From Nocardiopsis alborubida (GTDB lineage: Bacteria > Actinomycetota > Actinomycetes > Streptosporangiales > Streptosporangiaceae), in assembly GCF_012396365.1 (NCBI RefSeq), contig NZ_JAAXPG010000004.1:1-64000 (forward strand): a DNA stretch of 64,000 nucleotides, read 5' to 3'. The notes under the pieces are model-generated. The model saw nothing but the letters and a program-made list of their open reading frames with translations, was not told where the DNA came from and did no database searches. Below are positions 26,426 through 35,366 of this stretch, one piece after another (the stretch's first letter is position 1; each line of letters starts with the position of its first letter). Both the position numbers and the translations under genes were made by a program.

Positions 26426-27526
26426 TCACTCCTCCGCCGTCCGGGCCCGGGGGACGGCGGCCGCGTCGGCGCCCTTGAGTTCCGCCTCCCGCTCGGCCAG
26501 CCTGCGGCGCTGCGGCACCACCGTGTACTTGGGGTCGGCCACGGACTGCCTGCCCGCGTGGAAGACGCCGAGCCGGGTACACGCGGAACCGGCCAGCAGG
26601 GCGGCGCCGCTCACCGCGGACGCCAACCGGCTGCGGCGGCCCAGCACCGCACCGGCCGCACCGGCCAGGGTGAGCGCCCTGGCGGCGCGGACGAAGCCGC
26701 CCGCCGTGCCCCGGCGGTAGGGCTCGCCGGACAGCCCCATCCGGCGCTCCATCGCCTCGAAGAGCACCGTCTCGGCCAGGGCCCCGCCCACGGCGGCGCG
26801 GCGCGCGGGACCGCTCTGCGCCAGGGGCGCGGTGACCAGGCCCATCCCGCCCGCGGCCGAGGCCGCGGAGGAGGCGAACACGAACGGCATGTACCGGTAG
26901 CCGTCGTGCCAGGACGGCACCGCGGTGTCGCACACCAGCGGCGCCGTGTAGGTGGCCACCAGCGGCCCCACCGCACCGGCGCCCAGGGTGGCCGCCCGGC
27001 CGATCCCCGGGAACCACCCGGTGGCGGAGGTCACCGCGGCGACCCCGGCGAGCGGGCCGTAGGCCATGAGGATCCAGGATCCGACGCTCATCGGCGAGGT
27101 CGGTTTGACCACCCGCAGCATGTTGAGGAAGCGCTCGGGGCGCCCCAGGTCGTGGATGAGCGCGGCCGTCGAACCGGAGATCGCGCCCAGGGCGGCGTAC
27201 TTGAGGGGGCGGGCCAGCGCCGGTCGGCCGGTCAGCTCGGCGCCGGCGGCGAGCACCGACGAGGCCCCGGCGAGCCCGCCCAGGAACAGGTAGCCGCCGA
27301 TGTCGGAGGCCTTCCACACGATCTGGTTGAGGACCGGTCTGCCGTAGTAGGAGCGGAACTCGGCGTCGGGCACCCGCGTGGGCTCGCCGCGCCCCTTCCT
27401 CCTGCGGCGCCCCTCACCGTGTTCGCGGCGCTGGTCCTCCCCGACGACGTCGGCGGCCCCCGTGACGGCCTCCCGTCCGGGGCGCTGCCCGCGCATGCCC
27501 TCCTTGGTCACGTCCGACGAGCTCAT
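26426..27526 (-). CDS. NrfD/PsrC-type membrane subunit of formate dehydrogenase
   Basis: Predicted 366 aa, starting at ATG 27526 inside the stop of the iron-sulfur gene. After a hydrophilic ~70-residue N-terminus (SYYGRPVLNQIVWKASDIGG marks the entry) come about eight membrane segments. The LGGLAGASSVLAAGAEL and DLGRPERFLNMLRVVKPTSP blocks are standard for NrfD quinone-reacting subunits. It should anchor the complex and pass electrons to menaquinone without haem. The C-terminal tail is Arg/Glu-rich and cytoplasmic. Confidence 0.88.
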   Translation of the reverse strand: MSSSDVTKEGMRGQRPGREAVTGAADVVGEDQRREHGEGRRRRKGRGEPTRVPDAEFRSYYGRPVLNQIVWKASDIGGYLFLGGLAGASSVLAAGAELTGRPALARPLKYAALGAISGSTAALIHDLGRPERFLNMLRVVKPTSPMSVGSWILMAYGPLAGVAAVTSATGWFPGIGRAATLGAGAVGPLVATYTAPLVCDTAVPSWHDGYRYMPFVFASSAASAAGGMGLVTAPLAQSGPARRAAVGGALAETVLFEAMERRMGLSGEPYRRGTAGGFVRAARALTLAGAAGAVLGRRSRLASAVSGAALLAGSACTRLGVFHAGRQSVADPKYTVVPQRRRLAEREAELKGADAAAVPRARTAEE

Positions 27527-28416
27527 CAGCGCCTCCCCGCGAACGTCGCGGCCGCTCCGACCACCAGCGCCGCCGCCGCGACACCGGCGTGCCGCCACAT
27601 CGACGGCAGGTCCCGGGTGGTCACCACCGGGTCCGGCGGCAGCCCGTAGACCTCGGGTTCGTCCAGCAGCAGGAAGAACGCGCCCGCGCCGTCCACCCCG
27701 TTCTCGGGGTCATCGCCGTACAGACGGGCGGAGGACACCCCGGCCTGGTGCAGGTCGGCCACCCGCGCCTCCGCGCGCGCACGCAGTTCGTCCAGGTTGC
27801 CGAACTGGATCGAGTCGGTGGGGCAGGCCTTGGCGCAGGCGGGTTCCAGGCCGTCGCCGAGCCGGTCGTAGCACAGGGTGCACTTCCAGACCCGGCCGTC
27901 CTCCTCCCGCTTGTCGATGACCCCGTAGGGGCAGGCCGGAACGCAGTACCCGCAGCCGTTGCAGATGTCCTCCTGCACCACCACCGTGCCGAACTCGGTA
28001 CGGAACAGGGAGCCGGTCGGGCACACGTCCAGGCAGGCGGCGCTGGTGCAGTGCTTGCACACGTCCGAGGACATCAGCCAGCGGAACTCGCCGCGCTCGT
28101 CGGCGCCCGTGGCGGCACCGGGCAGCTCGAAGGAGGGCATGCCCAGGTCGACGGCCCCGGGCCGCCCCACGCCCGGGTCCTGGTGGCCGAGGGGCTCCCG
28201 CTGCTCGACGAAGGCCACGTGCCGCCACGTGTCCGCGCTCAGACCCCCGCTGTTGTCGAACGACATGGACGTGAAGTCCAGGCCGTCCTCGGGGACCATG
28301 TTCCACTCCTTGCAGGCGACCTCGCAGGCCTTGCATCCGATACACACGCTCGTGTCGGTGAAGAATCCGACCCTCTCGTGCCTGCCGTCCCCGTTGCTCT
28401 CCGCGGACACGCTCAC
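27526..28416 (-). CDS. fdhB: Formate dehydrogenase iron-sulfur subunit
   Basis: Predicted 296 aa from GTG 28416, overlapping the alpha-subunit stop by GTGA; GTG 28410 is an alternative. Four cluster motifs are present: CIGCKACEVACKEW, CKHCTSAACLDVCP, CNGCGYCVPACP and the split CTLCYDR/CAKACP, enough for four [4Fe-4S] clusters. A C-terminal hydrophobic helix (HAGVAAAALVVGAAATF) could tether it to the membrane. It links the molybdenum subunit to the NrfD-type subunit encoded next. Confidence 0.92.
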   Translation of the reverse strand: MSVSAESNGDGRHERVGFFTDTSVCIGCKACEVACKEWNMVPEDGLDFTSMSFDNSGGLSADTWRHVAFVEQREPLGHQDPGVGRPGAVDLGMPSFELPGAATGADERGEFRWLMSSDVCKHCTSAACLDVCPTGSLFRTEFGTVVVQEDICNGCGYCVPACPYGVIDKREEDGRVWKCTLCYDRLGDGLEPACAKACPTDSIQFGNLDELRARAEARVADLHQAGVSSARLYGDDPENGVDGAGAFFLLLDEPEVYGLPPDPVVTTRDLPSMWRHAGVAAAALVVGAAATFAGRR

Positions 28417-31400
28417 ACCTCCAGTCCCGTCTCTTCCGTGATTCCGGCCCGCTCCCGGTACTCGCGCACCAGGTCGAGGCGTTCGGCGCCCCGGGGCCTG
28501 CGCCCCGGCCGGATGTCGGCCGTGATCGCCTTGACCTCCTGGATGTGCACGTTGGGGTCGAGCGCGATGGGCATCAGCTCGTTGACCGCGTCCCCGGTCG
28601 AGTACCCGTTGGGCCCCCAGTGGTAGGGCATCCCGATCTGGTGGACCACCCGTCCCTGCACCCGCAGCGGCGCCATCCGGTCGGTGACCATGACACGGGC
28701 CTCGATGGCGTTGCGCGCCGTGACGACGGTGGCCCAGCCGCCGTGCTCCAGACCGCGCTCCCCGGCCAGCTCGGGGCCGACCTCGCAGAAGAACTCGGGC
28801 TGGAGTTCGGCCAGGTAGGGCGTCCACCTGCTCATCCCGCCCGCGGTGAAGTGCTCGGTGAGCCGGTAGGTCGTCACCACGTACGGGAAGACGTCGGCCC
28901 CGGGCGTGCCGGGGGCTGGGTGGTACCGGTTGTACTCGTGCGGGTACAGCAGGCGCGTCGGGTTGCGCTGGTGCCCGTACAGCGGGTTCTCGAACGGGGT
29001 GTCCTGCGGCTCGTAGTGCGTGGGCATCGGACCGTCGTTGAGTCCCGCGGGCGCGTACAGCCACGCCTTGCCGTCGGCCTGCATGATGAAGGCGTCCGTC
29101 CCCGACAGGGCCTCGACCCCCCGGGCGCCCTCGGGCGGGCGGTAGTCGGGCGCCTTGCGGTTCTCGAAGTCGGGTGTGTCGTGCCCGACCCAGCTGCCCC
29201 TGTCCGCGTCCCACCACACGAGGCTCTTGCGGGGGCTCCAGGGCTGGCCCTCCGCGTCGGCGGACGCGCGGTTGTACAGGACGCGCCGGTTGTCCGGCCA
29301 GGCCCAGGCCCACTCGCCGGCGATCCAGTCCTGCTCGGTGTGGGGCTTCCTGCGCGCCGCCTGGTTCACCCCGTCCTTGAAGACGCCGCAGTAGATCCAG
29401 CAGCCGCAGGAGGTCGACCCGTCGTCGCGCAGCTCGGTGTAGACGGTGAGCGGACGGCCCTCGGCGTCGTGGCCGTTGATCTCGCGCAGGACCGCGGCGG
29501 CGTCGGGCTCGCCGTCCTCCTCCAGGGGGTAGTCCCAGGTGAGGTCGAGGACGGGGCGGTCCTTGGGGTCGTCGGAGTCGGCGAGGATCCCGCGGATGGT
29601 CCGGCCCAGGTGGTACATGAACCACAGGTCGCTGCGCTGGTCCCCGCTCGGGCTCACGGCCCGGTCGTGCCACTGGAGCAGCCGGTTGGTGTTGGTGAAG
29701 GTGCCCGACTTCTCGGTGTGCGCCGCGGCCGGGAAGAAGAACACCTCGGTGCCGATGTCCTCGGTCCGCATCTCACCGGACTCGATCTCCGGCCCGTCCT
29801 TCCACCAGGTGGCGCTCTCGATCAGCGAGAAGTCGCGCACGACCAGCCAGTCCAGCTCGGCCATGCCCATGCGCTGGGCCCGGCTGTTGGCCGACCCCAC
29901 GGCGGGGTTCTCCCCCATGAGGAAGTAGCCCTTGCAGTCCCCGGCGATCTGGGCCATCACGGTGTCGTAGTGGCTGTGGGACCCGGTGAGCCGCGGGAGG
30001 TGGTCGAAGCAGTAGTCGTTGTCGGCCGTCGCGTGCTCGCCCCACCAGGCCTTGAGCAGGCTGACCATGTAGGACTCCATGTTCGCCCAGAAGCCCCTGT
30101 GCGGCTGGCCGACCGCCCGGACGTAGGTCTCCAGGGACTGCTCCTCGTGGGCGTGCGGCATCGGCAGGTAGCCCGGCAGCAGGTCGAACAGGGTCGGCAC
30201 GTCGCTGGAGCCCTGGATGCTGGCGTGCCCGCGCAGGGCCTGGATGCCTCCCCCCGGACGGCCGATGTTGCCCAGCAGCAACTGGAGGATGGAGGCGGCC
30301 CGGATGTACTGGGAGCCGACGGTGTGCTGTGTCCAGCCCACGGCGTAGCAGAAGGCGCTGGTGCGGTCGGGGCCCGAGTTGCTGGTGAGGTGGTCGCACA
30401 CTCGCTGGAAGGTCTCCTTGGGGATGCCGCACACCTCCTCGACCGTCTCGGGCGTGTAGCGCGCGTAGTGGCGTTTGAGGATCTGGAACACGCAGCGGGG
30501 ATGGGTGAGCGTCGGGTCCTCGGAGGAGGGGTTCCTGATCACCGCGCCGCCCGACCCCTGCTGTTCGGGGCGTCCGGAGCGGCTGGTGCCCTCGCCCCTG
30601 GCCCGCTCCGCCTCGCTCAGCTGGTCGCGGTCGCCCGCCGCCGCGGAGACCTCGCCTCCCTCGTAGCTCCAGGTGGTGACGTCGTAGCTCTTGTCCTCCT
30701 CCGAGAAGCCGGAGAACAGGCCGTCCAGATCCTCGGTGTCCTGGAACTCCTCGCCGACGATCGTGGCGGCGTTGGTGAAGGTGCGGACGTAGTCGAGGAA
30801 GTACTTCTCCTCGGTGAGGACGTGGTTGATGATCGCGCCGAGGAAGGCGATGTCGGTGCCCGCGCGGATGGGCACGTGCATGTCGGCGAGCGCGCTGGTG
30901 CGGCTGAACCGGGGGTCGACGTGGATGACCACCGCGCCGCGGGCCTTGGCCTCCATGACCCACTGGAATCCGACCGGGTGGGCCTCCGCGAAGTTGGAGC
31001 CCTCGATGACGATGCAGTCGGAGTTCTGCAGGTCCTGGAGGAACATGGTCGCCCCGCCGCGGCCGAAGGACGTCCCGAGCCCGGCGACCGTGGAGCTGTG
31101 GCACACGCGGGCCTGGTTCTCCACCTGGACGACACCGAGCGAGGTCAGCAGTTTCTTGATGAGGTAGTTCTCCTCGTTGTCCAGCGTGGCGCCGCCGAGG
31201 CTGGCGATCCCCAGCGTCCGGTTCACCCGGCGCCCCTCGTGCTCCCGCTCCCAGGTCTGCTCGCGCGTGCGCACGACGCGGTGTGCGACCATCCGCATGG
31301 CGGTGTCGAGGTCGAGTTCCTCCCAGTCGGTGCCGTACGGGCGCCGGTACAGGACCTTCTCCTCGCGGCCGGAACCGGTGGTGAGCTGGAGGCTGGCCGA

Positions 31401-31667
31401 CCCCTTGGGGCACAGCCGCCCGCGGCTGATCGGCGAGTCCGGGTCGCCCTCGATCTGGACGACCTTCTCGTCCTTGACGTAGACGTTCTGTCCGCAGCCC
31501 ACCGCGCAGTAGGGGCAGACCGACTTCACGACCCGGTCGGCCTCCTCGGTGCGGGCCCTGAGGTTCTCCGACCGGCGGGACTTCGCGGCGGCCCCGCGCC
31601 CCGTCGGGTCGTCCCCGGTGAACTGCCGGTACACCGGCCACGACTCGATCCACGTGCGTACGCCCAT
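28413..31667 (-). CDS. fdhA: Formate dehydrogenase alpha (catalytic) subunit, Cys type
   Basis: Predicted 1084 aa from ATG 31667. The N-terminal [4Fe-4S] motif is C51-x2-C54-x3-C58 with C86 as the fourth ligand. The molybdenum ligand is Cys189 in ENQARVCHSST, encoded by TGC at 31101-31103, where E. coli FdnG has selenocysteine. The middle carries the molybdopterin-binding blocks typical of FDH-N. There is a ~40-residue insert (Gly/Ser/Arg-rich, near 340-390). No twin-arginine signal or hydrophobic leader precedes the first cluster, so the enzyme seems to face the cytoplasm. It oxidises formate to CO2, sending electrons to the quinone pool. Confidence 0.92.
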   Translation of the reverse strand: MGVRTWIESWPVYRQFTGDDPTGRGAAAKSRRSENLRARTEEADRVVKSVCPYCAVGCGQNVYVKDEKVVQIEGDPDSPISRGRLCPKGSASLQLTTGSGREEKVLYRRPYGTDWEELDLDTAMRMVAHRVVRTREQTWEREHEGRRVNRTLGIASLGGATLDNEENYLIKKLLTSLGVVQVENQARVCHSSTVAGLGTSFGRGGATMFLQDLQNSDCIVIEGSNFAEAHPVGFQWVMEAKARGAVVIHVDPRFSRTSALADMHVPIRAGTDIAFLGAIINHVLTEEKYFLDYVRTFTNAATIVGEEFQDTEDLDGLFSGFSEEDKSYDVTTWSYEGGEVSAAAGDRDQLSEAERARGEGTSRSGRPEQQGSGGAVIRNPSSEDPTLTHPRCVFQILKRHYARYTPETVEEVCGIPKETFQRVCDHLTSNSGPDRTSAFCYAVGWTQHTVGSQYIRAASILQLLLGNIGRPGGGIQALRGHASIQGSSDVPTLFDLLPGYLPMPHAHEEQSLETYVRAVGQPHRGFWANMESYMVSLLKAWWGEHATADNDYCFDHLPRLTGSHSHYDTVMAQIAGDCKGYFLMGENPAVGSANSRAQRMGMAELDWLVVRDFSLIESATWWKDGPEIESGEMRTEDIGTEVFFFPAAAHTEKSGTFTNTNRLLQWHDRAVSPSGDQRSDLWFMYHLGRTIRGILADSDDPKDRPVLDLTWDYPLEEDGEPDAAAVLREINGHDAEGRPLTVYTELRDDGSTSCGCWIYCGVFKDGVNQAARRKPHTEQDWIAGEWAWAWPDNRRVLYNRASADAEGQPWSPRKSLVWWDADRGSWVGHDTPDFENRKAPDYRPPEGARGVEALSGTDAFIMQADGKAWLYAPAGLNDGPMPTHYEPQDTPFENPLYGHQRNPTRLLYPHEYNRYHPAPGTPGADVFPYVVTTYRLTEHFTAGGMSRWTPYLAELQPEFFCEVGPELAGERGLEHGGWATVVTARNAIEARVMVTDRMAPLRVQGRVVHQIGMPYHWGPNGYSTGDAVNELMPIALDPNVHIQEVKAITADIRPGRRPRGAERLDLVREYRERAGITEETGLEV

Positions 31668-31843
31668 GCTCGCCTCCGCCCCGGGCCCGGGGCCCGTCGA
31701 TGGTCTCCAGGTCTCCCGCTACCCACGGACGCGGAGGGCATGGGTCCGGATCCCCACCGTGTGCCGGGCGGGACCCCGGGCGAGCGGGGACACGCCGCCC
31801 GTGGCGGTTCCATGGGGCTTTTGTGACGCGGCCCGGACGCGGG

Positions 31844-31857
31844 GTTTCACGTGAAAC
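31844..31857. other. parS: parS-type ParB binding site, distal
   Basis: GTTTCACGTGAAAC, the conserved parS core, lies in the 361-base gap between formate dehydrogenase and catalase, about 30 kb from parAB. Apart from this site I see no clear promoter in the gap. Confidence 0.85.
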
Positions 31858-32028
31858 ACCGGCGCCGGGGAAGGGAGAAAACCCCCTTTCCGGACTTCCC
31901 CGACAGGGGGAGGGTTCCGGTACTCCCTCCAGTTGGTAAGAACTTCCCCCGCCGCGCGTCCGGGGCCGCGGCAGTGGGCAGGGGGCACCTGGACAGGGAT
32001 CATGACGACGTGGTGGGGGACCAGTTCC

Positions 32029-33687
32029 ATGACCGACGTATCCAGCCAGGGATCCGCGCCGGGAGACGACCGCGAGGTGCTCACGAACCGGCAGGGACAC
32101 CCGGTCTACGACAACCAGAACCAGCGCACGGTCGGTGAGCGGGGGCCCGCGACGCTGGAGAACTACCAGTTCCTGGAGAAGATCAGCCACTTCGACCGGG
32201 AGCGCATCCCGGAGCGGGTGGTGCACGCGCGCGGGGCGACCGCGTTCGGCTACTTCGAGTCCTACGGCTCGTGGGGCGACGAGCCGATCAGCCGCTACAC
32301 GCGGGCCAAGCTGTTCCAGGGCCAGGGGAAGCGGACCGACGTCGCGCTGCGCTTCTCCACGGTCATCGGCGGCAGGGACTCCTCGGAGTGCGCGCGCGAC
32401 CCGCGCGGGTTCGCGGTCAAGTTCTACACCGAGGACGGCAACTGGGACCTGGTGGGCAACAACCTGGCGGTGTTCTTCATCCGCGACGCCATCAAGTTCC
32501 CCGACGTGATCCACGCCCTCAAGCCGGACCCGGTGACCTTCCGCCAGGAGCCCAACCGCATCTTCGACTTCATGTCGCAGACACCCGAGTGCATGCACAT
32601 GCTGGTCAACCTGTTCAGCCCGCGCGGCATCCCGGCGGACTACCGGCACCAGCAGGGCTTCGGCGTCAACACCTACAAGTGGGTCAACGACGTGGGCGAG
32701 ACCGTCCTGGTCAAGTACACCTGGATGCCCAGGCAGGGCGTGCGCAGCATGACCGAGGCCGACGCCGCCAACCTCCAGGCGGAGGAGACCGGGCACGCGA
32801 CCAAGGACCTGCACGAGGCCATCGACCGCGGCGAGTACCCCGAGTGGGAGCTGCTCGTGCAGATGATGAGCGACGAGGAGCACCCCGAGCTCGACTTCGA
32901 CCCGCTGGACGACACCAAGACCTGGCCGGAGCAGGACTTCCCGCCCAGGGCGGTGGGGCGGATCGTGCTCGACCGGAACGTGTCGGACAACTTCGCGGAG
33001 AACGAGCAGATCTCCTTCGGCACCGGCGTGCTCGTGGACGGCCTGGACTTCTCCGACGACAAGATGCTCGTCGGGCGCACCTTCTCCTACAGCGACACAC
33101 AGCGCTACCGGGTGGGGCCCAACTACCTCCAGCTGCCGGTGAACCAGGCCAGGAACGCGAACGTGCGCACCAACCAACGCGACGGGCTGATGGCCTACCA
33201 CCAGGACTCCGGGGGCGAGAACCCGCACGTCAACTACGAGCCGTCCATCAACGGCGGCCTGCGTGAGGGGCAGTACCCCACGCACGACGAGCAGGGGCCG
33301 GAGATCCGGGGGCGGGTCACCCGCAAGCGCATCTCCCGCACCAACGACTACCAGCAGGCGGGGCAGCGGTACACGCTGATGGAGGAGTGGGAGCGCGACG
33401 ACCTGGTGCGCAACTTCACCGGGCAGCTCTCCCAGTGCGACCGGCCGATCCAGGAGCGGATGGTCTGGCATTTCCTCATGGTCGACGACGACCTGGGGCT
33501 GCGCGTCGGCGAGGGGCTGGGCATCGGCCCGGGCGACGTGGCGCACCTGGAGCCGCTGCGGAGCCAGACCCTGGACGAGGGGGAGCGCCGGCGCATGGCC
33601 AACCTGGGCAGGAACGGCCCCCGCGACGTGTCGGGGCTGACGATGACCCACTGCGTGCCCAACAAGCGGCACGTGGTGGAGCGCTGA
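32029..33687 (+). CDS. katA: Monofunctional haem catalase
   Basis: Predicted 552 aa from ATG 32029 with GGGGGA ten bases upstream; ATG 32002 is possible. The distal-His region is [19 protein letters not shown], the distal Asn region is [20 protein letters not shown], and the haem-ligand Tyr lies in [17 protein letters not shown]. The length suits a small-subunit clade catalase with a modest C-terminal extension. It decomposes hydrogen peroxide in the cytoplasm. It is divergent from formate dehydrogenase and upstream of a small membrane protein; a peroxide-responsive regulator is not adjacent. Confidence 0.95.
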   Translation: MTDVSSQGSAPGDDREVLTNRQGHPVYDNQNQRTVGERGPATLENYQFLEKISHFDRERIPERVVHARGATAFGYFESYGSWGDEPISRYTRAKLFQGQGKRTDVALRFSTVIGGRDSSECARDPRGFAVKFYTEDGNWDLVGNNLAVFFIRDAIKFPDVIHALKPDPVTFRQEPNRIFDFMSQTPECMHMLVNLFSPRGIPADYRHQQGFGVNTYKWVNDVGETVLVKYTWMPRQGVRSMTEADAANLQAEETGHATKDLHEAIDRGEYPEWELLVQMMSDEEHPELDFDPLDDTKTWPEQDFPPRAVGRIVLDRNVSDNFAENEQISFGTGVLVDGLDFSDDKMLVGRTFSYSDTQRYRVGPNYLQLPVNQARNANVRTNQRDGLMAYHQDSGGENPHVNYEPSINGGLREGQYPTHDEQGPEIRGRVTRKRISRTNDYQQAGQRYTLMEEWERDDLVRNFTGQLSQCDRPIQERMVWHFLMVDDDLGLRVGEGLGIGPGDVAHLEPLRSQTLDEGERRRMANLGRNGPRDVSGLTMTHCVPNKRHVVER

Positions 33688-33694
33688 GGCGGGC

Positions 33695-34165
33695 GTGGTG
33701 GAACGGCTGGCACGGGCCCTCGCGCACACCTCGTCCGCCGTCGGCAGGGGACTGCTGGCGGGGGTGGTCGGCACGGCGGCCATGACGGTCTCCAGCACGG
33801 CCGAGGCCAAGCTGCGCGGCAGGGGAGGCAGCACCTCGCCCGCCGACGCCGCCGGGAGGGTGCTCGGGGTGCGGCCGGAGGGGCCCTCGGGTGAGCAGCG
33901 GTTCAACACCGCGGTGCACTGGGGCTACGGGACCTCGTGGGGGGCGGTCCGGGGGCTGCTGGGCGCCGCCGGGCTGCACGGCACCGCGGCTGCGGCCGCG
34001 CACCTGGCACTGGTGTGGGGCGGTGAGCAGGTCGCCCTCCCGGCCACGGGCACGGCGCCCCCGGCCTGGAAGTGGGGCGCCGAGGAGGTGGCGGTGGACC
34101 TGCTGCACCACACGGTCTACGCCTGCGCCACCAGCGCCGCCTACGAGTGGCTCGACCGGCGCTGA
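33695..34165 (+). CDS. Small membrane protein of unknown function
   Basis: Predicted 156 aa from GTG 33695, only seven bases after the catalase stop, so probably cotranscribed. Hydrophobic stretches lie around residues 16-33, 82-110 and 136-150, with the segment FNTAVHWGYGTSWGAVRGLL between them. The pattern recalls DUF1440/YagU-type membrane proteins but the match is not certain. Its position suggests a link to oxidative stress, nothing more. Confidence 0.6.
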   Translation: MVERLARALAHTSSAVGRGLLAGVVGTAAMTVSSTAEAKLRGRGGSTSPADAAGRVLGVRPEGPSGEQRFNTAVHWGYGTSWGAVRGLLGAAGLHGTAAAAAHLALVWGGEQVALPATGTAPPAWKWGAEEVAVDLLHHTVYACATSAAYEWLDRR

Positions 34166-34342
34166 CCGCGCTGGCCCGCGCTCACCCGGCCCCGGTCCTC
34201 GTTCGGGGGCCGGGGCCGGTCGCGTGCGGACCCGTTCGAACGGACCCGTTCGGGCGGCCCCGGTGCGTGCGGGCCCGTTCGGGGTGCACCAATGGTCTGG
34301 TCACAAACATTGCTGGTGTGAACCAGGAGGTTTCCTCCGTGA

Positions 34343-34399
34343 TGATCTTGTACTTGTAGCGCACCTCGAACGCCCAACCTCGCTACAAGTACAAGATCA
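34343..34399. repeat. 19-bp perfect inverted repeat
   Basis: 34343-34361 (TGATCTTGTACTTGTAGCG) and 34381-34399 are exact reverse complements across a 19-base loop. Both arms are much more AT-rich than the surroundings and each, read outward, encodes RYKYKI. The origin is unknown: terminator, element end or remnant of an inverted duplication. Nothing else is seen between 34166 and 34441. Confidence 0.8.
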
Positions 34400-34441
34400 C
34401 GCTGGTCAGTGCCGTTCCGGTGAACCGCCTCGGTCACCGCG

Positions 34442-34906
34442 TCAGTGCCTGGCGCGGCGTCGGCGGGAGGGCGCGAGGACGATCGCGAGCGCGATCATGC
34501 TCAGCCACAGCACCAGGTGCAGCCAGTTGTCGGCGTGGTTGAGCGGCACGATGTTCGTCGGGTCGCCGGACTCGACCAGCAGCCCGTAGACCCACAGCAC
34601 CAGGTAGGCCAGGCCTCCGACGATGAGGTAGGTCCGCGCCAGACCGGCGGTACGCGCCATCGCCACCCCGGCCACGCCGAGGACCAGGTGGAGCAGGTTG
34701 TGCAGGATCGACACCTGGAAGACGCCCAGCAGGAAGGCCTCGGAGTGGTGCCCGGCGAACTGCATCTGGTCGTAGTTCGTGGTCAGGCCGGGGATGAAGC
34801 CCATCACACCCACCAGCAGGAAGACGATGCCGTAGACGAGCGCGGCGATACGGATCGGCTTTCCGGGAACCCTGGTCACGCCTTGGGCCGATGTCCGGTT
34901 GGACAT
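34442..34906 (-). CDS. DUF4383 membrane protein
   Basis: Predicted 154 aa from ATG 34906, with GGTGGAGGTAACC upstream. Four membrane helices are visible (about residues 20-40, 60-80, 88-108 and 126-146). The HNLLHLVLGVAGVAMAR segment and the closing NHADNWLHLVLWLSMIALA are the usual DUF4383 marks. The function is unknown to me; the histidines in the helices are a constant feature of the family. It is monocistronic and divergent from the pyruvate oxidase gene. Confidence 0.8.
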   Translation of the reverse strand: MSNRTSAQGVTRVPGKPIRIAALVYGIVFLLVGVMGFIPGLTTNYDQMQFAGHHSEAFLLGVFQVSILHNLLHLVLGVAGVAMARTAGLARTYLIVGGLAYLVLWVYGLLVESGDPTNIVPLNHADNWLHLVLWLSMIALAIVLAPSRRRRARH

Positions 34907-35115
34907 GGTTACCTCCACCGTGTCGCGTCCGTTTCGTGTGTCCCCGTGACGCAAGGGGCTGTTGGTGAATAATTACCCGGCGTGATGCAGGTCACTCTTC
35001 CTCATGGGCGGTCTCGGGTGGTGGACTCCACCGCCCGCGACCGCCACACACCACTGACCGACCCCGCGGACGGGCGAACGTCCGGACCGCGGTGCGGCGC
35101 AGCGGTGGCCGGGCC

Positions 35116-35193
35116 GCGACCGTGGCAGCGGTGGACGACCCGCGACCGTGGTGAAGGCGACCATCCCGCGACCGTGGCGGCCAGGCGCGCGGA
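35116..35193. repeat. 26-bp periodic repeat upstream of pyruvate oxidase
   Basis: GCGACCGTGG occurs at 35116, 35142 and 35168, exactly 26 bases apart, with a related CCCGCGACCG at 35034-35043. It occupies part of the 460-base gap between divergent genes. Confidence 0.6.
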
Positions 35194-35301
35194 CCGCGGA
35201 CCGTGCTGTGAGTGCGGACGCGGGAGTCGGGGTAGTCGCGCCAGCGAGGCACCCCCGTGGCGGCCCCGGGGCCGCGAGCCGCCGGGACAGCTCCTTCGCG
35301 C

Positions 35302-35331
35302 GCACCGCCCCGCGGCGCCGCGGGGCGGTGC
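35302..35331. promoter_or_regulatory. 30-bp perfect palindrome before pyruvate oxidase
   Basis: The 15-base half at 35302-35316 (GCACCGCCCCGCGGC) is followed directly by its exact reverse complement. It ends 35 bases before the start codon, so it may be an operator or an RNA hairpin in the leader. Confidence 0.6.
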
Positions 35332-35366
35332 CGACCGACGGCGTCGAACCCGGGAGGGAAGCGGTC

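Noticed and set aside
31101..31103. Possible selenocysteine codon in formate dehydrogenase
   Set aside because: The codon is TGC (GCA on the plus strand), not TGA, so the residue is ordinary Cys.
28545..31826. Very long plus-strand open frame opposite fdhA
   Set aside because: Reverse-strand frames stay open by chance in GC-rich genes; its product has no recognisable motif and fdhA is unambiguous.
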